From contig JAAZVJ010000013.1 in NCBI GenBank assembly GCA_018623675.1, positions 1 through 12,113 on the forward strand: a DNA stretch of 12,113 bases, written 5' to 3'. Made by a program: the position numbers and the translations under genes. The DNA is from Synechococcus sp. HW_metabat.54. GTDB lineage: Bacteria; Cyanobacteriota; Cyanobacteriia; PCC-6307; Cyanobiaceae. Every line of letters begins with the position of its first letter. The first letter of the stretch is position 1. Shown here in pieces: positions 1-7,669 of the stretch. The notes under the pieces were generated by a model. It worked only from the letters and a program-made list of their open reading frames with translations, had not been told where the DNA came from and searched no databases.

Positions 1-87
1 CACGAGCGCAACGCTCACAACTTCCCCCTCGACCTGGCTGCTGCTGAGTCCACTCCTGTGGCTCTGCAAGCTCCTGCCATCGGCTGA
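1..87 (+). CDS. psbA: Photosystem II D1 protein, C-terminal fragment
   Basis: Only the last 28 codons and the TGA are in the window; the gene starts to the left. The frame reads HERNAHNFPLDLA followed by AAESTPVALQAPAIG, the hallmark D1 C-terminus. D1 is the photosystem II reaction-centre subunit that carries ligands of the Mn4CaO5 cluster. In the family, the C-terminal protease CtpA removes the extension after the alanine of LDLA, leaving that alanine carboxylate as a cluster ligand. The extension here is about 15 residues, so it needs CtpA processing. A strong intrinsic terminator follows 42 bases downstream, so transcription should end before the transporter gene. This part of the protein does not show which D1 isoform (low-light or high-light form) is encoded. 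Confidence 0.93.
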   Translation, partial: HERNAHNFPLDLAAAESTPVALQAPAIG

Positions 88-128
88 GGCTGAAGTCCAA
101 ACAACGGCTCAGCTCAGCTGAACCGGAA

Positions 129-156
129 AGCCCCCTCCTCGGAGGGGGCTTTTTGT
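129..156 (+). terminator. Rho-independent terminator of psbA
   Basis: A perfect 10-bp GC-rich inverted repeat (AGCCCCCTCC and GGAGGGGGCT) surrounds a TC centre, which in practice gives a 4-base loop and 9 pairs. It is followed directly by a T-rich run (TTTTTGTT, counting the last stem T). It sits 42 bases after the psbA stop codon and is the clearest intrinsic terminator in the window. Confidence 0.9.
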
Positions 157-234
157 TGGCTGCTTGTCAGCAGATCAACCCAGCCAGGCACTGCTTAACC
201 TTCGCTCCACATCCACTGAACTGCTTTCAAGACC

Positions 235-1101
235 TTGATCGAGCTTGTTCTTTCCGCTGGGCTGGCCTTCATCATGTTGAGCCTGGGTCTGTCGTTACAA
301 CCAGCTGATTTCACGCGGGCCTTGCGACAACCGCGAGCACTTCTGGCTGGGGCCCTTGCCCAGGTGGTCTTGTTGCCTGTCGTGGCCTTGAGCTTGTTGT
401 GGCTCTCTGGCCTGGAAGGCGACCTTGCTGTTGGCGTGATGATTCTGAGCTGTTGCCCAGGTGGCATCACCTCCAATGTGATGACACGCCTCTCCCGGGG
501 TGATGTGGCGTTGTCGATCTCCTACACCGCACTCGCCAGCTTGGTCACGGCCATCAGCATGCCGCTGGTCCTTGGTGTGACAGCACCGTTGTTTCTGCCG
601 GAGAGAGCGATGGAACTCTCGATCCTGCCCCTCAGCATCAAAGTGTTCTCGATCGCCACCGTGCCTGTGCTCATTGGTGTGTGGTTCAAGCAAAGAGCGC
701 CGGGATTCGCTGCACGTGTCGAGCCGGCTGCAAGTCGGCTGGCCAATCTCCTGTTTGGGCTAATCGTGGTGGGCACCTTGACCAGCCAGTGGAGCGTGTT
801 CACCTCCAATTTCCCCACCTTGGCCCCCACGCTCCTGAGCCTGAATCTGCTGATGGTGGCCGTTGGTCTTGGGCTTGGTGCGCTGCTGCGTTTGCCGAGG
901 GCTCAGGCCACCACGTTGTCCATCGAAGCCGGCTTTCAGAACGGCACCATCGGGATCGTGGTTGGCTCTCTGATTGGCCCCGCAGTGATGAACGGAGGCC
1001 TCAACAGCTTCAGTCTCCCTTCGGCTGTTTACGGCGTGCTGATGACGGTCACCATCATTCCCTTCGTCCTCTGGAGGCGGGGCCTCTGCCCAGCCTCCTG
1101 A
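235..1101 (+). CDS. BASS-family (bile acid:sodium symporter-like) membrane transporter
   Basis: This 288-aa, very hydrophobic protein has about nine to ten predicted membrane helices. It carries two BASS/SBF-family signatures: a CCPGG-TSNVMTRLSRGDVALS stretch around residues 76-98, and EAGFQNGTIG at residues 231-240. In family structures the E-x-G-x-Q-N segment lies at the crossing helices and supplies sodium ligands, so E231 and Q235 are probable Na+ ligands here. The family couples sodium entry to uptake of organic anions (bile acids in animals, pyruvate and other 2-oxo acids in plants); the substrate cannot be told from sequence. TTG is the only plausible start: an in-frame TGA lies at 217-219, and the later ATG at 274 would remove much of helix 1. 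No convincing ribosome binding site is visible. The gene stands alone between the psbA terminator and a tRNA on the other strand. Confidence 0.85.
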   Translation: MIELVLSAGLAFIMLSLGLSLQPADFTRALRQPRALLAGALAQVVLLPVVALSLLWLSGLEGDLAVGVMILSCCPGGITSNVMTRLSRGDVALSISYTALASLVTAISMPLVLGVTAPLFLPERAMELSILPLSIKVFSIATVPVLIGVWFKQRAPGFAARVEPAASRLANLLFGLIVVGTLTSQWSVFTSNFPTLAPTLLSLNLLMVAVGLGLGALLRLPRAQATTLSIEAGFQNGTIGIVVGSLIGPAVMNGGLNSFSLPSAVYGVLMTVTIIPFVLWRRGLCPAS

Positions 1102-1116
1102 GCAATCCTTTGCTCA
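1099..1116 (+). other. Hairpin over the stop codon of the transporter gene
   Basis: TGAGCAA and TTGCTCA form a 7-bp stem with a TCCT loop that includes the TGA stop codon. No T-run follows on either strand, so it is not a standard intrinsic terminator. It could slow polymerase or protect the 3' end. The 119-base gap that follows, up to the tRNA, shows no other feature. Confidence 0.35.
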
Positions 1117-1220
1117 AGAGCACACCCGGCAGCAGGGTTGATCTGCCCATTCGCTGCTGACGATTAATCCCCGGGTCACTCCTGCAAGAGGAGAAGACCT
1201 TTGGATCAGTCCAAAAAGAA

Positions 1221-1293
1221 AGCCGATGACCTGACTTGAACAGGCGACCCACGCTTTACGAAAGCGTTGCTCTACCAGCTGAGCTACATCGGC
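1221..1293 (-). tRNA. tRNA-Thr (anticodon CGT)
   Basis: Read on the - strand this 73-base stretch folds as a complete cloverleaf. The acceptor stem is GCCGATG/CATCGGC. The D arm has stem GCTC/GAGC with loop AGCTGGTA. The anticodon stem is ACGCT/AGCGT with loop TTCGTAA. The variable loop is GGGTC, and the T arm is GCCTG-TTCAAGT-CAGGT with one G-T pair. The anticodon CGT (plus-strand 1258-1260) reads the threonine codon ACG. The discriminator base is U and CCA is not encoded, so CCA must be added after transcription, as is usual in cyanobacteria. The gene is single, not part of a tRNA cluster, and no integrase or attachment-site duplication is visible beside it. Confidence 0.96.
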
Positions 1294-1302
1294 AACGAGA
1301 GG

Positions 1303-1331
1303 AACTTAACATTTGACATTGCGTCGTTTAA
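1303..1331 (-). promoter_or_regulatory. Candidate promoter of the tRNA-Thr gene
   Basis: On the - strand the sequence TGTTAAGTT fits an extended -10 element (hexamer at 1308-1303). It would place the transcription start about three bases before the tRNA. A weak -35 candidate, TTAAAC (1331-1326), lies 17 bases upstream. The -35 region therefore touches the start of the DUF3493 gene on the other strand. Confidence 0.4.
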
Positions 1332-1334
1332 GGC

Positions 1335-1589
1335 TTGAACGGTCAGAACCCCAATGGTCTCGATCCAGCCCTGAAAGAGCGTCTTCTGCGGGAATCACGC
1401 ACCCCCTGGAGAGGCCTCAGGAGGCTGCTCTGGGTTGCTCTCTTCGCCTCCGGGGGGTTGGGTCTGTTCGTGATGAGTTTCCGTGTCAGCGCCGGCGACA
1501 ATGTCGTGCTCACTGATCTGGCGATCCAGGTCGGCGCTGTGGTTCTCTTCGGTGGTTTGCTCTGGTTCGACCGTTCCCGTGACAGCTGA
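1335..1589 (+). CDS. Small two-helix membrane protein, LPA1-like/DUF3493 family
   Basis: An 84-aa protein with a basic N-terminal part containing ESRTPWRGLRR (residues 20-30), a membrane helix at about residues 31-49, a short loop and a second helix at about 62-78. The 'R-x-P-x-RGLRR' entry into helix 1 is characteristic of the DUF3493 family, which as I recall is the domain at the C-terminus of plant LPA1 and algal REP27, thylakoid proteins needed for D1 synthesis and photosystem II assembly or repair. A related role here is inference. The start is TTG at 1335, since a TAA at 1329-1331 closes the frame just upstream. Only 41 bases separate it from the divergent tRNA. Its last 65 codons (stop included) lie antisense to the tail of the membrane protein gene on the other strand, in exact codon register. 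Confidence 0.75.
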   Translation: MNGQNPNGLDPALKERLLRESRTPWRGLRRLLWVALFASGGLGLFVMSFRVSAGDNVVLTDLAIQVGAVVLFGGLLWFDRSRDS

Positions 1590-2435
1590 GTTTTCTGCGG
1601 TGAGCTGAACTGCATTGGAGTGATCCACTACCGGGATCGTGTCCGCTTCACCGGCTTCGTTCGACATTTCAGTGATGTCGTCACTGGTTGGTTCAGAAAT
1701 CGATGGCTCGGTGCTGCTCTCTTCGCTTTCTCCTAAAGCAACGCTGCTTTCCTGGGGCTGTTGGTCTGCATCTGCAGTGGCTGGAGAGGGAATGCCCGCG
1801 GTATTGGCTTCATCGGTCGACGAAGAGCTGGTCGATTTGATCGGGGGCTCCCAGTCCAGGGAGGGCATGTTGAGTAGCCCAAGTCCGAAGGACGTGGTGG
1901 AGCTTTGCAGCGCCGCGTCATTCAGTGGGCTCAAAGACTCGATCACACGCGCCTCGCGAGTGAGCAGCCATGCGCTCTGAACCAGTTGTTGCCATTGCCA
2001 GAGCAGCAAGGCCAACAAGGGCCCAGCGCAGAGAAGGCTCCCCAGCCGGCTGCCGTTGCTCAGGGGGGACAGGTCGGCAACGAGCAGCGCTGAGCTGTCG
2101 ATCCACCAAACGGTGAACAGAAGCGGAAGGGCTCCAGCGGCTTGAAGCAGCTTCAAGGGAAATGTGCCTTGAGCAGCACTGAGCTGTCGTTGTAAAGCAC
2201 TACGACCCATCAACGGCCGTCTGACCAGAAGCAGGGATCCCCAATCAGGGGGACGCTTCCAGAGCAGAAAGGTGGGAACGAGAACGCCAATGGCCCAGAT
2301 CAACACCCGTTCCAGGCCAGGGACGGGACCAACGTCCGCTGCCGCAAGCACCAGCCTGAGCAGCAGCAACTCCAACGGAATCACACCGATGGCAAGACAC
2401 TGAAGCCAGAGCAGGGGCTCGCGGCGGGAACTCAC
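1395..2435 (-). CDS. Membrane protein with acidic low-complexity tail, overlapping the DUF3493 gene
   Basis: A 346-aa protein. The N-terminal 160 residues hold four likely membrane helices, near 8-33, 43-59, 94-112 and 131-148. From about residue 205 to the end it is a Ser/Glu/Thr/Asp/Pro/Gln-rich tail, probably disordered. The last 64 residues contain 15 acidic residues, one Arg, no Lys and no aromatic residue. I recall a cyanobacterial family annotated 'low-complexity tail membrane protein' with this architecture; function is unknown. It starts at GTG, 26 bases after the infB stop, so it is probably the last gene of the rimP-nusA-ylxR-infB operon. The helical part is not antisense to any gene, which supports the frame as real. 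The stop TGA (1397-1395) is complementary to the Ser21 codon of the DUF3493 gene, so transcription from the two sides collides here. Confidence 0.75.
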   Translation of the reverse strand: MSSRREPLLWLQCLAIGVIPLELLLLRLVLAAADVGPVPGLERVLIWAIGVLVPTFLLWKRPPDWGSLLLVRRPLMGRSALQRQLSAAQGTFPLKLLQAAGALPLLFTVWWIDSSALLVADLSPLSNGSRLGSLLCAGPLLALLLWQWQQLVQSAWLLTREARVIESLSPLNDAALQSSTTSFGLGLLNMPSLDWEPPIKSTSSSSTDEANTAGIPSPATADADQQPQESSVALGESEESSTEPSISEPTSDDITEMSNEAGEADTIPVVDHSNAVQLTAENSAVTGTVEPEQTTEENHSADLDRQISEHDIVAGADTETHHEQTQPPGGEESNPEQPPEASPGGA

Positions 2436-2461
2436 GATGGTCTGAGCGGAGGGAACAACGA

Positions 2462-5400
2462 TCAGGTGCTGAGCTTGCGGCGTTGGGTGACCATCTTGAA
2501 GCCTTCAATCCGGTCGCCTTCTTCCCAGTTAGCAAATCGATCACAGCCAATGCCGCACTCGAAGCCTGTGGCCACTTCCTTGACGTCGTCTTTGTTGCGA
2601 CGCAAGGAGTCGAGATCGCCCTCGTAGACCACTTCCTTGCCACGACGCACCCGCACTTTGCAGTTGCGTTGCAGCTTGCCGGTCGTGACGTAACAGCCAG
2701 CCACAGCGCTCTTGCCGATCGTGAAGATGGCGCGCACTTCCGCTTCTCCAAGAGGCTCTTCCACCAATTCGGGCTCGAGAAGACCCTCCATGGCGAGCTG
2801 AATGTCCTCCAGAAGCTTGTAGATCACGTCGTAATCACGCACATCCACGCCGGTGGCATCAGCAGCACGCTTGGCGCCGGAGGCCATTGAGGTGTTGAAG
2901 CCCACGATCACAGCACCGGATGCAGCGGCTAGGTCCACATCGGTTTCGGTGACTTCGCCCGGTGCCGACAGGAGAACACGCACCTGAACCTCGTCCTTCG
3001 GCAGTTGCTCGAGCGATCCGAGGATTGCTTCCACACTGCCTTGAACGTCGGCTTTGAGGATGAGGTTGAGCTCCTTGAGCTCGCCGTCGCTGGCCTGGCC
3101 AGACATGGCGGTGAGCGAAACGCGCCGTGATGCCATCTGCTGGGCCAGGCGAGTTGCACGGGCGTCGGAGGCGCGATCGCCCACAACGGCGCGGGCCGAT
3201 TTCTCGTCGGGGTAAACCTCGAACTCGTCGCCTGCCGTTGGCACTTCGCTGAAGCCAAGTGCTTCAACCGCAAAGGAAGGGCCAGCTTCCTTCACGCGTT
3301 TGCCGGCGTCATCGACCATGGCGCGAACCTTGCCGAGCACAGGGCCAGCTGCCAACACATCACCGGTTTTGAGGGTGCCGTTCTGGACCAGCAGGGTGGC
3401 CACTGGGCCTTTGGCTTTGTCGAGGTGCGCTTCGATCACGGTGCCTCGCGCCAGGCGGTCGGGGTTGGCCTGCAGGTCTTCCACTTCGGTGACCAGCAGG
3501 ATCATCTCGAGAAGTTTGTCGATGTTCTCGCCCTTGATGGCACTCACGGGAACCATCACGACGTCGCCACCCCATTCCTCTGCGAGCAGGTTTTGCTCCG
3601 AGAGCTCTTGCTTCACCCGGTCAGGAGAGGCCCCTTCCTTGTCGCACTTGTTGATGGCGACAACGATTGGAACTTCGGCCGCGCGGGCGTGGCTGATGGC
3701 TTCCAAGGTCTGAGGACGCACGCCGTCGTCAGCCGCTACCACCAACACCGCCACGTCGGTGACTTTGGTGCCTCGGGCACGCATGGCCGTAAAGGCTTCG
3801 TGACCAGGGGTGTCGAGGAAGGTGATTTTGCGGGGCTGTTCGTTGACGTCGATTTCGACCTGATAGGCACCGATGTGCTGGGTGATGCCACCGGCTTCGC
3901 CAGCCGCCACCCGTGCCTTGCGGATCGCGTCGAGCAAGCTGGTTTTGCCGTGGTCGACGTGGCCCATCACGGTGACCACGGGTGGACGACGGATCAAATG
4001 CTCGAGGTCTTTCTCCTCGATCATTTCGACGGTCTTCTTCGCCGCCTCTTCCACATCATCCTGGAGAACAGGAACACCGAATTCGTCGGCCACTGCCTCG
4101 ATGGTGGGCATGTCGAGGGTCTGGGTGACCGTGGCGATGATGCCCTTGAAGAACAGGGATTTGATGATCTCGGAGCTCTCCACGCTGAGCATGTCGGCGA
4201 GCTCCTGCACCGTGAGGTTGTCCTCCGGCACCACGATCATTTCGGGCCGTACCTGCTTGGCCTCCCGCGCTGCACGCAGCTCCATGGCGCGGCGACGCTG
4301 GCGCTGACGTGCCGTTTCTTTGCGGCGTTTGCGCACTGCAGCGACGGGTTTCGCTGTGGTGCGTTGCTGAGATTTCGGCTTGGCTGGACGGGCCAGGCTG
4401 GCCGACAGCACCATGGCCTCCTGTTCACCGGCGTAGCCGCCGGTTTGTGCAGCAAAGGCGTCGTCGTTCTCGCCAATGATGTGAACCTTCTGGCGCTGCT
4501 TCTGAGGCGAGCGGCTGCGCAAGGCTTCCAGCTTGGCGCTGTCATCCCAGTCGGGACGTCCAGGACGCCGTTGTCCGCCGGCACCTGGAGCGGGTCGGTA
4601 GCCCGGACGACGGGGTGCCGCGGCAGGGGATGGAGGCGTAGGCCTCGACACGGGAGGCGTGGCCTTGCGTTCCGGACCATCCGCCGTGCGAGGACCGACA
4701 GTGCTGCCATCGGGACGGCGTGGCGGCGGAGCACCAGGGCGGCCACTGGGTTTCTGCAGCTGCATGAGCTGGCCCGGTGCGACGGGTTTGCGCATGCCAC
4801 TGGGCATTCCAGGGCGGGTTGGTGCAGCAGGCCGACCGTTGCTGTCGCGTCCGCCAGCTCCCTGGCCATCACGGCGGATGGGCTTGCCCACCAGCTCCAC
4901 AGGGTTAGCAGCTGGTCGAGGACCGCCCGGTCGATTCACGCCTGCGCGGCCTGCTCCTGGGCGTGAGGGAGCGCCTGGTCGTTGTGGAGCACCAGGCCGT
5001 TGCGGCATGGCTGGCCGCTGATTTTGATTAGGGGCCTGCACAGGGCGTGGGCTGACGCCAGGACGCTGGCCTTGTGCTGACCGGGTGGGAGCTCCAGGTG
5101 GTCGTTTGGGTTGTGGACGACCCACAAGTTCCGGCCTGGACACCGGTTTCTGCGGGCTGGGAATCGTGCGTTTGACCGGTGCTGGAGCCGAGGGGCGGGG
5201 GGCTCCACCACCCTTCGCCTGAACAGGACGTGGGCTTGGGGTGAGTGGCTTGTTCGCCACGGGCTTTGGACTCGGCGCCGCCGGGCGAGACGGGGGCGCG
5301 GATGGTTTGCTGCTGGGTGCTGCAGCCGCAGGACGCGCTGGAGGAGCCTTCGCAGCTGCTGCGGGCTTCGCGGCGGCTGGTGCTGCCTTGACCGGTGCAG

Positions 5401-5827
5401 GCCGGCTGACTGGAGCACTGGCTGCGGCCTGACGCGCGACCGGTTGCTTCGGAGCTGCTGATGTGGCTGGCTTGGCCGCAGGCGCAGAAGCCGCCGGACG
5501 GGCCGGTGCTGGCTGGGGCTTCGCGGCAGGTGGCTTCACCGGTGCAGGAGCTGCCGGCTTGGCTGCAGCTGGTGCCGATGGCGCTGCTGGGGCGTCGGCC
5601 TTCTTCACAGACAAAATCGCTTTGCCCGCCGGCGGCTTCGCGGCTGTTGCAGGCTTGCTGCCCTGCTTCAGCAGGCTGCGAATTTTGCCTGCTTCTGCCT
5701 CACTGATGGAGCTGCTGTGGCTTTTTGCCGCAATGGACAGCTTTTCAGCGGCATCCAGCACGTCTTTGTTGTCCAGGCCCATGTCCTTGGACAGCTCATA
5801 AATTCTGACTTTGCCGCTGCTGGTCAT
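2462..5827 (-). CDS. infB: Translation initiation factor IF-2
   Basis: A GTPase that brings fMet-tRNA to the 30S subunit and promotes 50S joining. The 1121 residues comprise an IF2_N helical module (about 1-55), a Pro/Ala/Arg/Gly-rich linker of roughly 400 residues, a basic helical stretch (about 500-530, with [15 protein letters not shown]), a second IF2_N module (about 535-600), the G domain, and the C-terminal beta-barrel, domain III and tRNA-binding barrel. G motifs are complete: GHVDHGKT (622-629), [16 protein letters not shown] (672-677), NKCD (726-729) and SAI. The catalytic His of DTPGH is present. E. coli IF-2 is about 890 residues; the excess is the N-terminal linker, as is usual in cyanobacteria. 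The start is ATG, with GGAG seven bases upstream. The gene follows ylxR by 72 bases and precedes the tailed membrane protein gene by 26 bases. Confidence 0.98.
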   Translation of the reverse strand: MTSSGKVRIYELSKDMGLDNKDVLDAAEKLSIAAKSHSSSISEAEAGKIRSLLKQGSKPATAAKPPAGKAILSVKKADAPAAPSAPAAAKPAAPAPVKPPAAKPQPAPARPAASAPAAKPATSAAPKQPVARQAAASAPVSRPAPVKAAPAAAKPAAAAKAPPARPAAAAPSSKPSAPPSRPAAPSPKPVANKPLTPSPRPVQAKGGGAPRPSAPAPVKRTIPSPQKPVSRPELVGRPQPKRPPGAPTRSAQGQRPGVSPRPVQAPNQNQRPAMPQRPGAPQRPGAPSRPGAGRAGVNRPGGPRPAANPVELVGKPIRRDGQGAGGRDSNGRPAAPTRPGMPSGMRKPVAPGQLMQLQKPSGRPGAPPPRRPDGSTVGPRTADGPERKATPPVSRPTPPSPAAAPRRPGYRPAPGAGGQRRPGRPDWDDSAKLEALRSRSPQKQRQKVHIIGENDDAFAAQTGGYAGEQEAMVLSASLARPAKPKSQQRTTAKPVAAVRKRRKETARQRQRRRAMELRAAREAKQVRPEMIVVPEDNLTVQELADMLSVESSEIIKSLFFKGIIATVTQTLDMPTIEAVADEFGVPVLQDDVEEAAKKTVEMIEEKDLEHLIRRPPVVTVMGHVDHGKTSLLDAIRKARVAAGEAGGITQHIGAYQVEIDVNEQPRKITFLDTPGHEAFTAMRARGTKVTDVAVLVVAADDGVRPQTLEAISHARAAEVPIVVAINKCDKEGASPDRVKQELSEQNLLAEEWGGDVVMVPVSAIKGENIDKLLEMILLVTEVEDLQANPDRLARGTVIEAHLDKAKGPVATLLVQNGTLKTGDVLAAGPVLGKVRAMVDDAGKRVKEAGPSFAVEALGFSEVPTAGDEFEVYPDEKSARAVVGDRASDARATRLAQQMASRRVSLTAMSGQASDGELKELNLILKADVQGSVEAILGSLEQLPKDEVQVRVLLSAPGEVTETDVDLAAASGAVIVGFNTSMASGAKRAADATGVDVRDYDVIYKLLEDIQLAMEGLLEPELVEEPLGEAEVRAIFTIGKSAVAGCYVTTGKLQRNCKVRVRRGKEVVYEGDLDSLRRNKDDVKEVATGFECGIGCDRFANWEEGDRIEGFKMVTQRRKLST

Positions 5828-5899
5828 TCAGGTCTCCGGTCGGTCCGGGCACTTGGGCCTCGGGGCTCCAGACAAGCTGGTGCCAATGTTCATCTTGCC

Positions 5900-6169
5900 T
5901 CAGCGGCTGGTTCTCTCGGAAGAGAGCCGCTCCTGCAACACCGCGATCAGACTGTCTGGAACCTGGCAACGCAGGGCCTTATTCAGTCGTTTTCGGCGGC
6001 GTGCCTCATCCAGGCAGGTCTCGGTCGGACAGAGATAGGCCGATCGACCCATCCCCCGATCCAAGAGGACCCCATCTTGATGGTCGCGGATCACCCGCCA
6101 CAGCAGCTGGCGATCCAGCAGCTGTCGACAGGCTACGCAGCGACGCAGGACAGGGCGTGGCTCGTTCAC
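5900..6169 (-). CDS. ylxR: YlxR/RnpM family RNA-binding protein (DUF448)
   Basis: An 89-aa basic protein with the family marks: RRCVACRQLLDR near the N-terminus (residues 9-20) and GRSAYLCPTETCLDEARRRKR (about 41-61), the usual form being GRGAYLC. YlxR has a positively charged cleft and binds RNA; in Bacillus it has been reported to modulate RNase P and was renamed RnpM. Whether the cyanobacterial copy does this is not known to me. The Cys pairs (CVAC and CPTETC) are suggestive of metal binding, but the family fold is not known to need it. The start is GTG, sharing GTGA with the nusA stop (a 4-base overlap), so translation is probably coupled to nusA. The position between nusA and infB is the conserved one in bacteria. 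Confidence 0.93.
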   Translation of the reverse strand: MNEPRPVLRRCVACRQLLDRQLLWRVIRDHQDGVLLDRGMGRSAYLCPTETCLDEARRRKRLNKALRCQVPDSLIAVLQERLSSERTSR

Positions 6170-7605
6170 CGGGCTCCGTCCTCGTCTTCGCTGTTGACGG
6201 TGTTGTCGCCAGTGGCTTCATCAACAGAGGTGTCCTCGGTTGGCTGTGGTTCGGCCAGCTCACCTTCTTCGTTGGCTTGGTCTTCAACGCCCTCTTCGCC
6301 GTACTCCTCCTCGTCTTCCGGCAGGGGATACAGCTCGCGAAGGCGCGCATCTTCTTCGGCCCGTGCGGCTTGCTCCGCCGCAAGCCGCTCCTCGGCTTCC
6401 CGTTGCAGAGCTTCCTCTTCCTCGCGTTGCGAGATCAGCTCAGCAACAACGGCATCTTCGCTGGCCTGGTCGTATTCCTGGGAGTTTTTGATGTCGATCT
6501 TCCAACCGGTCAGACGGGCTGCCAGGCGAACGTTCTGACCCTCTCGGCCGATCGCCAAGCTCAGTTGGTCGGGGGGAACGAGCACGTGGGCGTGCTGGCC
6601 CACGGGGTCGACCAGGCGCACCATTTCGACCCGTGCTGGGCTGAGGGAATTGGCGATGTATTGGCCAGGGTCTTGAGACCAGCGAATCACGTCGATCTTT
6701 TCGCCGCGTAGTTCGTTTACCACCTGCTGGATTCGAGATCCGCGGGCACCGATGCAGGCACCCACTGGATCAACTTCGCGTTCGATGCTGTCGACAGCCA
6801 CCTTGGTGCGGGGGCCCACCGATCGGGAGGGGGGATTGGCTTCGCGGGCCACAGCCACGATGCGCACCGAACCTTCTTGAATCTCTGGGACCTCGTTTTC
6901 GAAGAGGTAGACAACCAGGCCTGCGTTCGCGCGGCTCACGAAGAGCTGGGGTCCACGACGAGGCACTTCGCTCACTTCTTTGAGGAAGACTTTGAACGTG
7001 GCGTTGGCCCGATAGTTGTCGTTGGGGAGCTGATCGCGGCGGGGGAGTTCAGCCTCCACCTCAGGCCTTCCAAGGCCGGAACTCACGGCCATGATCACCG
7101 ACTGGCGTTCGAAGCGAATCACCCGCGCGGTCAGCACTGGATCTTCGAGGTCGGCGAATTCTTCCTGGATCATGCGTCGCTGCTGGTCACGCAGCTTTTG
7201 CGCCAGCACCTGCTTGGTGGTGGCCGCCGCCATTCGGCCGAATTCTTCTTTTTCTGGGGTGACGTCGAGCACCACGGTGTCGCCGACCTGGGCGTCTTCC
7301 GCCACTTGCATCACTTCGGCAAGAGCGATCTGGTGGTCATCGCTCTCCACCTCTTCAACAATGATCTTGCTCGCCAGTACGCGGTAGCCCTCTTCGTCGA
7401 GATCGAGGGCGACATCGAAATTGCTGAAATATTCCTCGTCGAAAGGATCGTCGTTGATCCCCAGGTAAAGGGTGCGGCGATAGCGCTCATATCCCTTCAG
7501 CAGGGCTTCCCTCAAGGCAGCCTCCACAACCTGAGGCGGCAGCTTCTTCTCTTCGCTGATGTCGTCGATCAGGTTGCTGAGGCCGGGAAGGAGAACGAGT
7601 GCCAT
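6166..7605 (-). CDS. nusA: Transcription termination/antitermination factor NusA
   Basis: A 479-aa protein that binds RNA polymerase and nascent RNA and modulates pausing, termination and antitermination. It has the N-terminal polymerase-binding domain (about 1-130, starting ALVLLPGLSNLIDDIS), an S1 domain (about 135-200, with VLDVTPEKEEFGR just before it), KH1 (VGACIGARGSRIQQVVNEL) and KH2 (LAIGREGQNVRLAARLTGWK). After KH2, from about residue 390, comes a charged coiled-coil-like stretch of Gln/Glu/Ala/Arg and then a strongly acidic tail (EDEEEYGEEG and onwards). The proteobacterial AR repeats are absent, as in most bacteria. The acidic tail may have a similar autoinhibitory or protein-contact role, but that is inference. 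The ATG start has only a weak upstream ribosome site. The rimP stop lies 64 bases upstream, and the stop codon overlaps the ylxR start. Confidence 0.97.
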   Translation of the reverse strand: MALVLLPGLSNLIDDISEEKKLPPQVVEAALREALLKGYERYRRTLYLGINDDPFDEEYFSNFDVALDLDEEGYRVLASKIIVEEVESDDHQIALAEVMQVAEDAQVGDTVVLDVTPEKEEFGRMAAATTKQVLAQKLRDQQRRMIQEEFADLEDPVLTARVIRFERQSVIMAVSSGLGRPEVEAELPRRDQLPNDNYRANATFKVFLKEVSEVPRRGPQLFVSRANAGLVVYLFENEVPEIQEGSVRIVAVAREANPPSRSVGPRTKVAVDSIEREVDPVGACIGARGSRIQQVVNELRGEKIDVIRWSQDPGQYIANSLSPARVEMVRLVDPVGQHAHVLVPPDQLSLAIGREGQNVRLAARLTGWKIDIKNSQEYDQASEDAVVAELISQREEEEALQREAEERLAAEQAARAEEDARLRELYPLPEDEEEYGEEGVEDQANEEGELAEPQPTEDTSVDEATGDNTVNSEDEDGAR

Positions 7606-7669
7606 CGAGGGCGCAAATTGGAGGGAATGTGGAAGGTCGTTGGGTCGACCGATGGGAAAGGTTCCGGAA

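Noticed and set aside
1221..1293. tRNA-Thr as an integration site for a mobile element
   Set aside because: No integrase, no repeated tRNA 3' end and no change of gene character is seen nearby; the flanks look like core genome.
1313..1318. A perfect TTGACA as a -35 for the DUF3493 gene
   Set aside because: At 16-18 bases downstream no -10-like hexamer is found, and a start placed there would be inside the coding region.
1639..1980. A 113-codon + strand frame opposite the tailed membrane protein
   Set aside because: It is in a different phase from the DUF3493 overlap, Ser/Val-rich because it mirrors the acidic tail, and has no ribosome site.
3425..4966. A 513-codon open frame on + inside infB
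   Set aside because: It lies wholly antisense to the G domain and linker of IF-2. High G+C keeps antisense frames open; the translation is His/Gly/Arg-rich with no recognisable domain.
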